Assembly: GCF_002207865.1 (NCBI RefSeq)
Contig: NZ_BDQM01000012.1
Location: 1-64,000, forward strand
Length of the DNA stretch: 64,000 nt
Reading direction: 5' to 3'
DNA from: Colwellia marinimaniae
GTDB lineage: Bacteria; Pseudomonadota; Gammaproteobacteria; Enterobacterales; Alteromonadaceae
The position numbers and the translations under genes are program-made. Positions 7,123 through 14,676 of the stretch are shown piece by piece (within the stretch, counting starts at the first letter, position 1; each line of letters begins with the position of its first letter). The notes under the pieces were generated by a model, which ran no database searches, was not told where the DNA came from, and saw only the letters and a program-made list of their open reading frames with translations.

Positions 7123-7262
7123 CTGTAGAATAACTAATTCAGCCAAAACAGCTAAAACTTTGTGCTCCTATATCGCACTGTAGATTATTAACTCGATATA
7201 GGTAATGCATTTGTTACCTCGATTTTAAGGGGGTAATTCATAACAAACGAGTTATTCTACAG
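7123..7262. mobile_element. 140-bp MITE-like element with IS1182-type ends
   Basis: Perfect 13-bp inverted termini, CTGTAGAATAACT (7123-7135) and AGTTATTCTACAG (7250-7262), enclose noncoding DNA without a transposase. The right terminus and adjoining bases (ACGAGTTATTCTACAGGCTC) match the right end of the IS1182-type remnant at about 3273-3292. This points to a non-autonomous derivative mobilised by the same transposase. It sits exactly at the R' end of the half attC. Confidence 0.65.
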
Positions 7263-7309
7263 GCTCGTGATGTGTTTAGTCATTTTCAGGTGTATAAAAG
7301 GATTTTTAG

Positions 7310-7546
7310 GTGTTTAAATTTCAAGTTGTTATTATTTTGTCCCTAATCTTAGGTGGTTGTGCTTCAAGCTCGGACCTTAAAGAAATGTCTAGTCGTAATG
7401 CTAAAGCCGGTCGTTATTATGAGTCAATAGGACAACCACAAGCGGCGCAAAGAGAGTATGAATTAGCCGCTAAGCATCAAAAAAAATCAGAAGATGATGA
7501 TTTGTTTTGGATTAACATCTTATGGGAAATTATTACTGGTAATTAA
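7310..7546 (+). CDS. Small predicted lipoprotein (integron cassette)
   Basis: 78 residues from a GTG at 7310, preceded by AAAGGA. A short hydrophobic signal (VVIILSLILGGCASS) ends in a clear LGGC lipobox, so cleavage before Cys17 and lipid anchoring are expected. The mature part is short, polar and helical (GRYYESIGQPQAAQREYELA, one TPR-like helix pair) with a hydrophobic end. No family was recognised. It lies between the 140-bp MITE and an attC and is read as a cassette gene. Confidence 0.72.
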   Translation: MFKFQVVIILSLILGGCASSSDLKEMSSRNAKAGRYYESIGQPQAAQREYELAAKHQKKSEDDDLFWINILWEIITGN

Positions 7547-7549
7547 ATA

Positions 7550-7643
7550 CATACAAGCCGTTCAAGAGGGAAAATTTACAGTTGGCTGTTTTCGTTCTTT
7601 AATATTTTAGCCAACTCTATTTTCGCTTAAGTAGGTGTTATGG
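7550..7643 (+). repeat. attC site (VCR-like)
   Basis: ACATACAAGCC (R'' region), AAAATTTACAGTTGGCTGTT, loop TTCGTTCTTTAATATT, TTAGCCAACTC, TTTTCGCTTAAGTAGGTGTT, ending at R'-like GTTATGG (7637-7643). The GTTGGCT/AGCCAAC arms are perfect. Confidence 0.75.
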
Positions 7644-7659
7644 GTAACAGGGTGTTGTC

Positions 7660-7905
7660 ATGTCGGTAGGTATGAGCCTAGCATTGAGAGCTAAGCAGCC
7701 AAAACAAAAACGGTGTGACAGGTGTGATTTATATTACCCTGAGTCATTAGATAAATGTGACCATTGCGCTGAGCTTAATAACTCACAATTGGCGCAACTC
7801 AAAGCACAGCATCAAGAGACTATGGAAGAAAATACCACCTTTGGTAAGTACCTATTATTTGGTGCAGCAATTATAGGTTTACTATTGTTACTTAGTTTTT
7901 TATAG
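7660..7905 (+). CDS. Zinc-ribbon, single-membrane-segment cassette protein
   Basis: 81 residues. An N-terminal pair of CxxC knuckles (RCDRCDLYYP ... DKCDHCAEL) forms a likely zinc ribbon. A polar helix (SQLAQLKAQHQETMEENTTF) and one C-terminal transmembrane segment (YLLFGAAIIGLLLLLSFL) follow. It resembles small tail-anchored zinc-ribbon proteins of unknown role. It lies between two attC sites, in the same orientation as the array, 17 bp after the R' box. Confidence 0.72.
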   Translation: MSVGMSLALRAKQPKQKRCDRCDLYYPESLDKCDHCAELNNSQLAQLKAQHQETMEENTTFGKYLLFGAAIIGLLLLLSFL

Positions 7906-7913
7906 TCATTATA

Positions 7914-8026
7914 TCAGCACTTTACAGATAATCGGGTGTTTTTAAGTCGGACAATTAACAGCGGGCTGTTGTTCGTATCTCACACATTTTAGCCCACTAT
8001 TAATTGCCGCTTAAAATGGCGATAGG
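7914..8026 (+). repeat. attC site (VCR-like)
   Basis: TTTAAGTCGGACAATTAACA pairs with TTAATTGCCGCTTAAA, and the inner arms GCGGGCT and AGCCCAC flank a loop GTTGTTCGTATCTCACACAT. The inner arms differ from the GTTGGCT form elsewhere but have compensating changes on both sides, which supports conservation of the structure. The R' region is GCGATAGG. Confidence 0.72.
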
Positions 8027-8048
8027 TAAATACAAAGGGGTATTAGCA

Positions 8049-8357
8049 ATGCAATGGTTGTGGACATGGAAAGGAAAGTCTTTTGGCTTTCGAAATAATG
8101 ATGAATTAAGGTTGCAAGATGGTACTCATGTAGCTACTTTTCGTGGAGATGAAGTTTTTGATTTTCAAGGACATTATCTTGGTGAAATTCGTAGCGAAAA
8201 CCGCCTAATTACTAAAAAATCATCTAAACGCAAAAAAAGATCTCGTAGCTCTAAAAAAATGAAAATGGTAGCTCGTGTTGGTAGAGTTAACTATGTGGCT
8301 AATGTAAATATTATTGGCCATGAAAATTTTCCAGAAAAAGATAGCTTTGGTACATAA
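8049..8357 (+). CDS. 4-fold beta flower domain protein (integron cassette)
   Basis: 102 residues from the ATG at 8049, preceded by AAAGGGG; an in-frame TTG at 8004 lies in the attC and was rejected. The N-terminal half repeats short beta motifs (LWTWKGKSFGFRNNDELRLQ; THVATFRGDEVFDFQGHYLG) typical of the 4-fold beta flower domain seen in many cassette proteins. The middle is strongly basic (KKSSKRKKRSRSSKKMKM), suggesting contact with nucleic acid or membrane. The function of the family is not established. Confidence 0.72.
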   Translation: MQWLWTWKGKSFGFRNNDELRLQDGTHVATFRGDEVFDFQGHYLGEIRSENRLITKKSSKRKKRSRSSKKMKMVARVGRVNYVANVNIIGHENFPEKDSFGT

Positions 8358-8459
8358 ATTCACCTACGAGAACATCAAACGGAAAATTTACAGTTGGCTG
8401 TTTTTTGTTCCTCAAACATTATAGCCAACTATATTTTTCCGCTTAAGTCGGCGTTGGTC
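8358..8459 (+). repeat. attC site (VCR-like)
   Basis: CACCTAC (R''-like), AAACGGAAAATTTACAGTTG, GCT, loop TTTTTTGTTCCTCAAACATT, AGCCAACTATATTTTTCCGC, and R' GTTGGTC (8453-8459, fits GTTRRRY). This is the most complete copy and shows what the IS-split site at 826 looked like before insertion. Confidence 0.8.
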
Positions 8460-8523
8460 TGCCATCTACGGTGAATAATTTACCGTAGAGGTATTTCAAA
8501 ATAGCATTAAAGGATTATTTAAG

Positions 8524-9390
8524 ATGTTTGTTAATGATGTAGTCATAAAGGCAATTCATATAAGATGGCCATCTATTCCACAAATTTTTAAACTTATCAT
8601 AATACTTGCCGTTATATTATTTGGTTATTTTAAATTTCATTCATACCAAAAAGACAAAATTCAAACGTTTAAAATAATTTCCCAACCAAAAGTGAATGAC
8701 ATATATTTTTTAGATTTTAGATTGTTAAGCGGTAAATTAAGGCCTCAAGAAAAATATAGAATAGCTAAGGTTGTCGATATTACCGGGGACATTATTACTT
8801 TAATTTATGGAGGGTTTTATTATTTAAGGCAACATGCCGTAGAAAACAGCATTCGCTATGGGCATTTAAGCTTTAAAGATTACTTTGAAGCTAAAAGATA
8901 CGACTTGCCAATCAAAGCAATAAAAGAAATGCATCAATCTGGCGCTATTTACTTAGCTAAAAGACCAATAAGAAATAAGCTCTTTGGTCATTTAGTTGGT
9001 CCAGAAAAAATAATTCATGGTAAAGGTCTTTTTCTCCCTGGGAAAAAAGAAAATGTCTATGGTGAAGCTTCCCTTATGCAACTATATAGTGAAACTAACT
9101 TAAAAGAAGCTTTTGAGCTTTTTCAGCGCTCAGCTAATTATGGATATTCACTTGGACAAGTAAACCTCGCAGAAATGTACATAAATGGCCAGCATGTCAA
9201 AAAAGATTTTAATCAAGCACTTTATTGGCTTAAGAAAGCATCGTTACAAAGTGATAAACCTGCAATTTTAAAATATGGCATAATTTGTAAGCAAATTAAG
9301 TCATGCAATATCGTCGATTTTTATCAAGAACTAACGGCCTTTGGTGTTAATATTAAAGTAAGAAATTTAGATTTTAAACTTAGTAAATAA
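8524..9390 (+). CDS. Membrane-anchored Sel1-repeat protein (integron cassette)
   Basis: 288 residues, ATG at 8524 preceded by AAAGGA. One transmembrane segment lies near the N-terminus (FKLIIILAVILFGYF, about residues 22-36). A beta-rich middle part of unknown type follows. The C-terminus has at least two Sel1-like units (NLKEAFELFQRSANYGYSLG, QVNLAEMYINGQHVKKDFNQ, ALYWLKKASLQSDKPAILKY). Sel1 repeats are protein-interaction scaffolds; specific partners cannot be inferred. It is the largest cassette gene and is very AT-rich compared with the housekeeping genes to its right. Confidence 0.75.
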   Translation: MFVNDVVIKAIHIRWPSIPQIFKLIIILAVILFGYFKFHSYQKDKIQTFKIISQPKVNDIYFLDFRLLSGKLRPQEKYRIAKVVDITGDIITLIYGGFYYLRQHAVENSIRYGHLSFKDYFEAKRYDLPIKAIKEMHQSGAIYLAKRPIRNKLFGHLVGPEKIIHGKGLFLPGKKENVYGEASLMQLYSETNLKEAFELFQRSANYGYSLGQVNLAEMYINGQHVKKDFNQALYWLKKASLQSDKPAILKYGIICKQIKSCNIVDFYQELTAFGVNIKVRNLDFKLSK

Positions 9391-9606
9391 AATATAATCG
9401 GGTAGCTGGAGGTCTCTGCCCCCAGGCCCACACCACCTTGCATGTGGCACCGCCTAAACCCCTCTAATCTAAATACTGTGCTTAGGATAGTGAACCTTGA
9501 AGCATACGGAATAAATCTTCAAGGTAAAGCCGGCTCATATCAAGATAGCCTTTTAAAGTGGTAAAACTTAAAACAAGCAATTAATTTTGCTAAAAGCTGG
9601 AACAAC
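9391..9606. other. Unassigned sequence at the right end of the array
   Basis: The local base composition is unusually GC-rich around 9402-9460 (GGTCTCTGCCCCCAGGCCCA region). On the minus strand a short open stretch reads FTTLKGYLDMSRLYLEDLF and then stops, as if it were the C-terminal end of a mobile-element protein. I cannot name the element. No attC of the long type is visible after the Sel1 gene. Confidence 0.35.
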
Positions 9607-9696
9607 GCATAACAAATAAAAACAGCTGTCGCACAGCCGCGACCTTATTCGGGTGTTGGACAAGCCGGGCACCTGTTTTATAGGGTAAATAGCTAA
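9607..9696 (+). repeat. Short attC-like site plus tail, copy 2 (array end)
   Basis: GCATAACAAATAAAAACAGC, then TGTCGCACAGCCGCGACC, then TTATTCGGGTGTTGGACAAG, followed by a tail ending in GGGTAAATAG. It matches 1428-1519 closely, including sequence beyond the R'-like GTTGGAC. It marks the transition from accessory to housekeeping DNA. Confidence 0.5.
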
Positions 9697-9762
9697 CCAA
9701 TTTTCGCCACCTTCAGCGTTCAGCCATGGCGGTGGATCTATTTTATAACGAGGAGAAACAAA

Positions 9763-10143
9763 ATGTTCAGTCATATTATGATTGGTGCAAATGATGTACA
9801 AGAATCGAAAATATTTTATGATGCAATTTTAGCCGCTATGGGTTATGAACCAGGAGTAATTGATGAAAAAGGACGTTGCTTTTATTTTACTAAAAGTGGT
9901 GTTTTTGCCCTCAGTAAACCTATAAATGGCGAGCCTGCTTGTCATGGTAATGGCTCTACTATTGGTTTTTCAGCAAAGACCGCAGATATAGTTGATGCTT
10001 GGCATGCAGCTGGTATCGCGCATGGCGGCACTGCTTGTGAGGATCTTCCCGGGGTACGTGAGGGAACTATTGGGAAATTATATTTAGCGTATTTACGTGA
10101 TCCGTCCAATAATAAAATTTGTGCACTTCATCGACTAGGTTGA
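9763..10143 (+). CDS. VOC (glyoxalase/dioxygenase fold) family protein
   Basis: 126 residues, ATG preceded by CGAGGAG. A single VOC domain covers the protein: FSHIMIGANDVQESKIFYDA at the start and YLAYLRDPSNNKICALHRLG at the end, with the paired beta-alpha-beta modules. Metal ligands are probably H4 and the C-terminal acidic or His residues, but the chemistry cannot be assigned; relatives include lactoylglutathione-lyase-like and antibiotic-resistance-like proteins. The gene is monocistronic, right after the array end. Confidence 0.82.
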   Translation: MFSHIMIGANDVQESKIFYDAILAAMGYEPGVIDEKGRCFYFTKSGVFALSKPINGEPACHGNGSTIGFSAKTADIVDAWHAAGIAHGGTACEDLPGVREGTIGKLYLAYLRDPSNNKICALHRLG

Positions 10144-10314
10144 TGTTGAATTAATGCAAAAATGGCGATATGTTGTTACTGGCAGCAACATGTTAACCAA
10201 CTATGAGTTACTTAAGCAGGCGCTTGTTTCCCTCCGTTTTAACGGACAGCAGTATCATTATTTATTGCGAGCCAGATACCTTGGTAGGATATTGATATAA
10301 ACGCTATTTAAAGG
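10144..10314. other. Spacer, no gene seen
   Basis: 171 bp between a VOC gene and a convergent gene. No clear terminator or small ORF is supported. Confidence 0.4.
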
Positions 10315-10962
10315 TTAAATAAATACTAATTCACCAAAGTGCTCAGGTCGATGATAATCCGGCTCTGGCACATTGATATTATGCCATACCGCGTATTGTG
10401 GCTCAGTTCTGCCGCCACATCGGTAGAAGTTGCCAAACCATTTATCTTTATTCACTTTTTCGCCTGTCAGTTGCTCGATAGCGGCAAAGGGCAGGACAAT
10501 TGCAACCGTCCATTCATTATCGAGGTCAGTTTCAAATTTTATCGGACTAGTAATACTTGTTTTACGTTGTATTAAGCTGGCTGCTTCGAGGCTGATAAAT
10601 TGACGTTTATCCCGGCCAGGGCCATAAGCTAGGTGCAAGGTGCCGCAACAATTTACTTCTAAATTAACGTAACTACTGCCCAATACACCTGAAGGGCTGA
10701 AGAAAAACTCTACACAAGAATCTTGACAAATTAACATATGGTTGAGTTCAGTTTGCTTGGCATAGCTGTAGTTGTCTTGGGCGGTAATTTGTATAAATAA
10801 GGTATCGTTATTGGCGCTTAGCTTTATTTGTGTCTCTTGTTTAGCACCGGCTTGATACCAGGGGTAGGTGTCAATGGTTAGGGCATCTATTGCCGGCCAA
10901 TCGGGGCTGAAACTAGTTGCGTTGTTACTTGTCGCTGTTTTCTTAATAGTATATTGGCTCAT
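10315..10962 (-). CDS. DOMON/CBM9-like carbohydrate-binding family 9 protein
   Basis: 215 residues without a signal peptide. The fold signature is the CBM9-like beta sandwich: an N-terminal DWPAIDALTIDTYPWYQAGA, the SCVEFFFSPSG strand typical of the family, VNLEVNCCGTLHLAYGPGRD, and the terminal WHNINVPEPDYHRPEHFGEL. Related domains bind sugars or haem at cell surfaces, but free-standing cytoplasmic versions like this are uncharacterised. It is transcribed in the same direction as trmO and rcsF, 41 bp downstream of trmO, so it may be the last gene of that operon. Confidence 0.75.
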   Translation of the reverse strand: MSQYTIKKTATSNNATSFSPDWPAIDALTIDTYPWYQAGAKQETQIKLSANNDTLFIQITAQDNYSYAKQTELNHMLICQDSCVEFFFSPSGVLGSSYVNLEVNCCGTLHLAYGPGRDKRQFISLEAASLIQRKTSITSPIKFETDLDNEWTVAIVLPFAAIEQLTGEKVNKDKWFGNFYRCGGRTEPQYAVWHNINVPEPDYHRPEHFGELVFI

Positions 10963-11003
10963 GGCTGTCTCTTTAAAGTAAGTATTTAAGTTAACTCTTT
11001 ACC

Positions 11004-11771
11004 TTAGCTTACTATCTTCTGATTTTTAGTAATATTTAACACTAATACGGTGGCCAAGGAGGTTAATTGCCACTGGATGTTTAAGTCATATAAACTCATG
11101 CCATAAACTTTATCATCCGTTTTACCCTGTTTATAGGCAGGTCGAGGATCTTGTGCCAGCACTTGTTCTATCAATAAGGCTAACTCGCTATACTTTTCTT
11201 CAGATCTTGCTTGGTATTGCGTTAGATCAGCTTGTGCTTGCTTACTAAATACCACGCTTAAGCCGGCATCAGGTTGCTGCTGAGCAAAGCCGGCATCGGC
11301 ATCAATAATCGCATCGGAATAAGGTAAATAAGGCTTTATATCAATAATTGGAGTGCCGTGTAGTAAGTCTAAGCCTGAAATATGTAAAATAGTTTGTTTG
11401 TGTGCCACGGTAACTTTATCAAGTTTAACCACAGACATGCCAATCGGGTTTGGCCTAAAGGTTGATCGTGTTGCCAATACACCTGTTTTTACATTGCCGC
11501 CAAGACGCGGCGGTCGAACTAATGGTTTCCAGCCTTGCGCTTGCGTACCATGAAAAATAAAAAGCAGCCATAAATGACTAAATTGCTCAATATCTCGGAC
11601 TAATTCACTATTATTGGCAGCTCCAAGGAGTACAACCTTGCCTTTTGCGGCACTCACTAAGTTTGGCTGACGTGGTATGGCAAATTTTTCTTGATAAGGT
11701 GATTCTATTGTCGCTATGGCCTCAAATTTAAAGCTTTGTACTTGATGAGTGCTATCACACGTTTTTGACAT
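11004..11771 (-). CDS. trmO: tRNA (N6-threonylcarbamoyladenosine37-N6)-methyltransferase TrmO
   Basis: 255 residues. The TrmO/TsaA (VirR/YaeB) beta-barrel signatures are present: KFAIPRQPNLVSAAKGKVVL, then HLWLLFIFH, RPPRLGGNVKTGVLATRSTF with RPNPIG (SAM binding), and IIDIKPYLPYSD. The enzyme methylates t6A37 of ACY-decoding tRNA-Thr using S-adenosylmethionine. Its start lies 1 bp after the rcsF stop, the same rcsF-trmO pairing as in enterobacteria. Length is normal. Confidence 0.93.
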   Translation of the reverse strand: MSKTCDSTHQVQSFKFEAIATIESPYQEKFAIPRQPNLVSAAKGKVVLLGAANNSELVRDIEQFSHLWLLFIFHGTQAQGWKPLVRPPRLGGNVKTGVLATRSTFRPNPIGMSVVKLDKVTVAHKQTILHISGLDLLHGTPIIDIKPYLPYSDAIIDADAGFAQQQPDAGLSVVFSKQAQADLTQYQARSEEKYSELALLIEQVLAQDPRPAYKQGKTDDKVYGMSLYDLNIQWQLTSLATVLVLNITKNQKIVS

Positions 11772-11772
11772 T

Positions 11773-12177
11773 TTATTGCTCCATTTCCTTATAAGGAGCG
11801 CCTAGTCGATAGGCTTTACCGTAACAAACCACTTGCGCGACACAGTGCTTAGTTTCTATATCGACACAGCTGGTGAAAATAACAGCGTTTGCTTGTTGTA
11901 AAAAAGCGGCTTGTCTTGCTTGTGTTCGAGCATTAATGGCATCAGGTGGCGCTAGATATGACTTCTTTTGACAATCATCACCTTCAACTAGACCAATATA
12001 TTGAAAGGCGGAGTTAAACTCACTTTCATCATTAAAAATTTTAACTTTACTGGCACTAAAGTATTGCTCGGCATTGTCAGGCGTAACATTACTTTTAAAG
12101 GTGTAGTTACCACTACAACTGGCTAATAAAGGCAGTAAAGCGAATAATGGCAAGTTTGTTAACCGGTGTTTGTTCAT
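11773..12177 (-). CDS. rcsF: Rcs stress-response outer-membrane lipoprotein RcsF-like
   Basis: 134 residues from the ATG at 12177. The frame stays open upstream through a 24-bp tandem repeat, giving a spurious 50-residue extension that was rejected, because the 12177 start is directly followed by a lipoprotein signal (NLPLFALLPLLASC). The mature part has four cysteines (DDC, TSC, KHC, VVC) spaced as in RcsF, where they form two disulfides, and the domain SYLAPPDAINARTQARQAAF. RcsF senses envelope damage and signals to IgaA/RcsC in enterobacteria. No rcs phosphorelay genes are in the window, so its partner here is unknown. Confidence 0.82.
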   Translation of the reverse strand: MNKHRLTNLPLFALLPLLASCSGNYTFKSNVTPDNAEQYFSASKVKIFNDESEFNSAFQYIGLVEGDDCQKKSYLAPPDAINARTQARQAAFLQQANAVIFTSCVDIETKHCVAQVVCYGKAYRLGAPYKEMEQ

Positions 12178-12220
12178 CTCATGCCTCTGGCATTTTTTGA
12201 TTAATGGATTCCCGATCAGA

Positions 12221-12329
12221 CACTTCGGGAATGACGATGTTCGCCACTTCGGCAATGACGATGTTTGCCACTTCGGCAATGACGATGTTCGACACTTCGG
12301 CAATGACGATGCTCGCCACTTCGGCAAGG
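12221..12329. repeat. 24-bp tandem repeat, about 4.5 copies
   Basis: Units begin at 12221, 12245, 12269, 12293 and 12317 (partial). Each starts CACTTCGG and contains AATGACGATG; copies differ at one to three bases. The flanking GGATTCCCGATCAGACACTT resembles a piece of the large palindrome at 56180-56325 (GATCAGAGACTTCG...ATGACG), so the array appears to be a local expansion of that dispersed repeat. It lies between rcsF and the metG terminator. Confidence 0.85.
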
Positions 12330-12343
12330 ATCTTGATTGAAAT

Positions 12344-12376
12344 AAAAAAGGTACAGTGCAATACCGTACCTTTTAA
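12344..12376 (-). terminator. Rho-independent terminator of metG
   Basis: Arms AAAAGGTAC (12346-12354) and GTACCTTTT (12366-12374) form a hairpin. On the minus strand the 3' arm runs into TTTTTTATTTC, giving a U tract about 55 bp after the metG stop. Confidence 0.7.
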
Positions 12377-12430
12377 AACACTCTTTTTTACCTAAGTTGA
12401 GTACACGTCGGCTAAAGTCCTAGCGATACA

Positions 12431-14557
12431 TTATTTAACCCGCATACCTGCTTTAGCACCATCATCTGGATTTAATATCCATAGGTCTTTACCGCCAGGA
12501 CCTGCAGCGAGTACCATGCCTTCAGACATGCCAAAGCGCATTTTACGAGGCGCTAAGTTGGCGACCATGACCGTATGTTTACCAATAAGGTCTTCCGGTT
12601 GATAAGCTGATTTAATGCCGGCAAAAACTTGACGAGTTTCACAGCCATCTTCATCACCAAGCGCTAGGGTTAATTTAAGTAATTTATCGGCTTTTTCAAC
12701 ATGCTCAGCATTGATGATTTTGACAATGCGTAAATCAATTTTGGCAAAATCCTCAAACTGAATTTCTTCAGAGATAGGGTCGACCGCTACCGGGTCAGCT
12801 AATGCCGCACTATTATCAACGACTTTCGCTGGTTTTGCTTTCTTCGGTTTTTTCTTTTCATCTTTCGGCGCTAAGCTGTCTTTTGATGCTTCGGTCATGG
12901 CATTGACTTTATCCATATCAACACGTTGTAACAAGGCCTTAAATTTATTGATTTTATGACCGGTTAATAAGGTTTTGTGGCCTTCCCAGGTGAGTTCATC
13001 ATTTAAGAAAGCCGCCGTGTTTTCGGCAAGTACTGGCAGTACCGGTTTTAAGTAAATCATTAACGTGCGGAACATGTTTATGCCTAGCGAGCAAATATCT
13101 TGTACTTCTTGTTGCTTACTGTCGTCTTTAATTAACTGCCATGGTTCTTTTATGGCGATATATTCATTCACTTTATCCGCTAGCGCCATGATTTCGCGCA
13201 TACCACGACTAAATTCACGTGACTCATAATGGGCGGCAATACTATCACCCGCTGCCATTACTTCATCGGCCAGTGCTTGGTCGTCAATAGTAGTTGATAA
13301 CATGCCATCAAAGCGTTTATAAATAAAGCTGGCACAGCGTGAGGCGATATTAACCACTTTACCGACCAAGTCTGAATTAACCCGTTGAGCAAAATCTTCA
13401 AGGTTAAGATCTAAATCATCAATGCGATTGGTTAATTTAGCCGCGTAGTAATAACGTAAATACTCTGGGTTTAAATGATCTAGGTAGGTACGACCTTTGA
13501 TGAAAGTCCCTTTTGATTTAGACATTTTAGCGCCGTTAACGGTAACAAAACCATGAGCGAATACTGCCGTTGGTTTACGGTAACCAGCACCTTCAAGTAC
13601 GGCCGGCCAAAATAAACTATGGAAATAAATGATATCTTTACCAATAAAGTGATAAAGCTCAGCATCAGAGTCTTCCTTCCAGAAGCTATCAAAATCTATG
13701 CTGCTATCTTTATTACATAAGTTTTTAAAACTGCCCATATAGCCAATAGGTGCGTCTAACCACACATAGAAGAACTTGCCTGGTGCATTTGGAATTTCAA
13801 AACCAAAATAAGGTGCATCGCGACTGATATCCCACTGTCTTAAACCTTGATCGAACCATTCGGATAATTTATTGGCCATTTCTTCTTGCAAAGCGCCAGA
13901 GCGAATCCACTTTTGTAACATGCCTTCAAAAGCGGGTAAGTCAAAGAAATAATGTTCAGAGTCTTTTAATATCGGTGTTGCGCCTGAAATAACCGAACGT
14001 GGGTTTAATACTTCGGTGGGTGAATAGGTAGCACCACAATTATCACAGCTATCACCATTTTCATCTTCGCTTTTACATTTAGGGCAAGTGCCTTTAATAA
14101 AACGGTCTGGCAGGAACATGCCTTTTTCTGGATCATAAAGCTGAGAGATAGTACGGGTTTTAATATGGCCCTTAGCGTGTAATTTATTATAAATTTCATT
14201 GGCTAAGATTTTATTTTCTTCAGAATGGGTCGAGTGATAGTTATCAAAGCTGATATGAAAATCAGCAAAATCCGCCATATGCTCTTCACGTACGCCATTG
14301 ATCATTTCTTCAGGGGTAATACCAAGCTCTTGTGCTTTAAGCATAATCGGTGTGCCGTGCGCATCATCCGCACAAACAAAATAGATTTCATGGCCACGCA
14401 TGCGTTGAAATCGTACCCAAATATCCGTTTGAATATGTTCAAGTAAGTGACCTAAATGAATAGAGCCATTGGCATAGGGTAGGGCACAAGTAACTAAAAT
14501 TTTACGTTTTTGTAGTGAAGAGTTTGCTGTAGCTGCAGATAAAGTAGTGTCAGACAT
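12431..14557 (-). CDS. metG: Methionyl-tRNA synthetase
   Basis: 708 residues from the ATG at 14557 (MSDTTLSAA...); an in-frame start 22 codons upstream lies in the metG/apbC promoter region and was rejected. Class I signatures are present: [15 protein letters not shown] (HIGH motif), CPKC...CDNCG zinc knuckle, and [10 protein letters not shown] (KMSKS). A lysine-rich linker ([15 protein letters not shown]) joins a C-terminal OB-fold tRNA-binding domain ([20 protein letters not shown]) that mediates dimerisation. The enzyme charges initiator and elongator tRNA-Met. It is divergent from apbC, as in many gammaproteobacteria. Confidence 0.97.
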   Translation of the reverse strand: MSDTTLSAATANSSLQKRKILVTCALPYANGSIHLGHLLEHIQTDIWVRFQRMRGHEIYFVCADDAHGTPIMLKAQELGITPEEMINGVREEHMADFADFHISFDNYHSTHSEENKILANEIYNKLHAKGHIKTRTISQLYDPEKGMFLPDRFIKGTCPKCKSEDENGDSCDNCGATYSPTEVLNPRSVISGATPILKDSEHYFFDLPAFEGMLQKWIRSGALQEEMANKLSEWFDQGLRQWDISRDAPYFGFEIPNAPGKFFYVWLDAPIGYMGSFKNLCNKDSSIDFDSFWKEDSDAELYHFIGKDIIYFHSLFWPAVLEGAGYRKPTAVFAHGFVTVNGAKMSKSKGTFIKGRTYLDHLNPEYLRYYYAAKLTNRIDDLDLNLEDFAQRVNSDLVGKVVNIASRCASFIYKRFDGMLSTTIDDQALADEVMAAGDSIAAHYESREFSRGMREIMALADKVNEYIAIKEPWQLIKDDSKQQEVQDICSLGINMFRTLMIYLKPVLPVLAENTAAFLNDELTWEGHKTLLTGHKINKFKALLQRVDMDKVNAMTEASKDSLAPKDEKKKPKKAKPAKVVDNSAALADPVAVDPISEEIQFEDFAKIDLRIVKIINAEHVEKADKLLKLTLALGDEDGCETRQVFAGIKSAYQPEDLIGKHTVMVANLAPRKMRFGMSEGMVLAAGPGGKDLWILNPDDGAKAGMRVK

Positions 14558-14676
14558 GAAAAATAGTTGTTTTTTGATGGTAATAATGTCGGCAATAGTA
14601 CAGAATTTAGTAATGATTTTCATTAGTTGAATGCAACTAATTTCGTAATTTCTCTTATTAAGGTCTGCAAGTCACT

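Noticed and set aside
9568..9801. Minus-strand 77-codon ORF over the short attC-like site
   Set aside because: Overlaps the conserved hairpin module and the VOC gene start; no family resemblance.
12221..12329. Possible CRISPR array
   Set aside because: The units are contiguous with no spacers, and no cas genes are nearby; it is a minisatellite.
12204..12395. Short ORFs on both strands through the 24-bp repeats, including a 50-residue N-terminal extension of RcsF
   Set aside because: A 24-bp repeat without stops keeps frames open by its nature. The RcsF lipoprotein signal begins at the internal ATG at 12177, so the extension is not coding.
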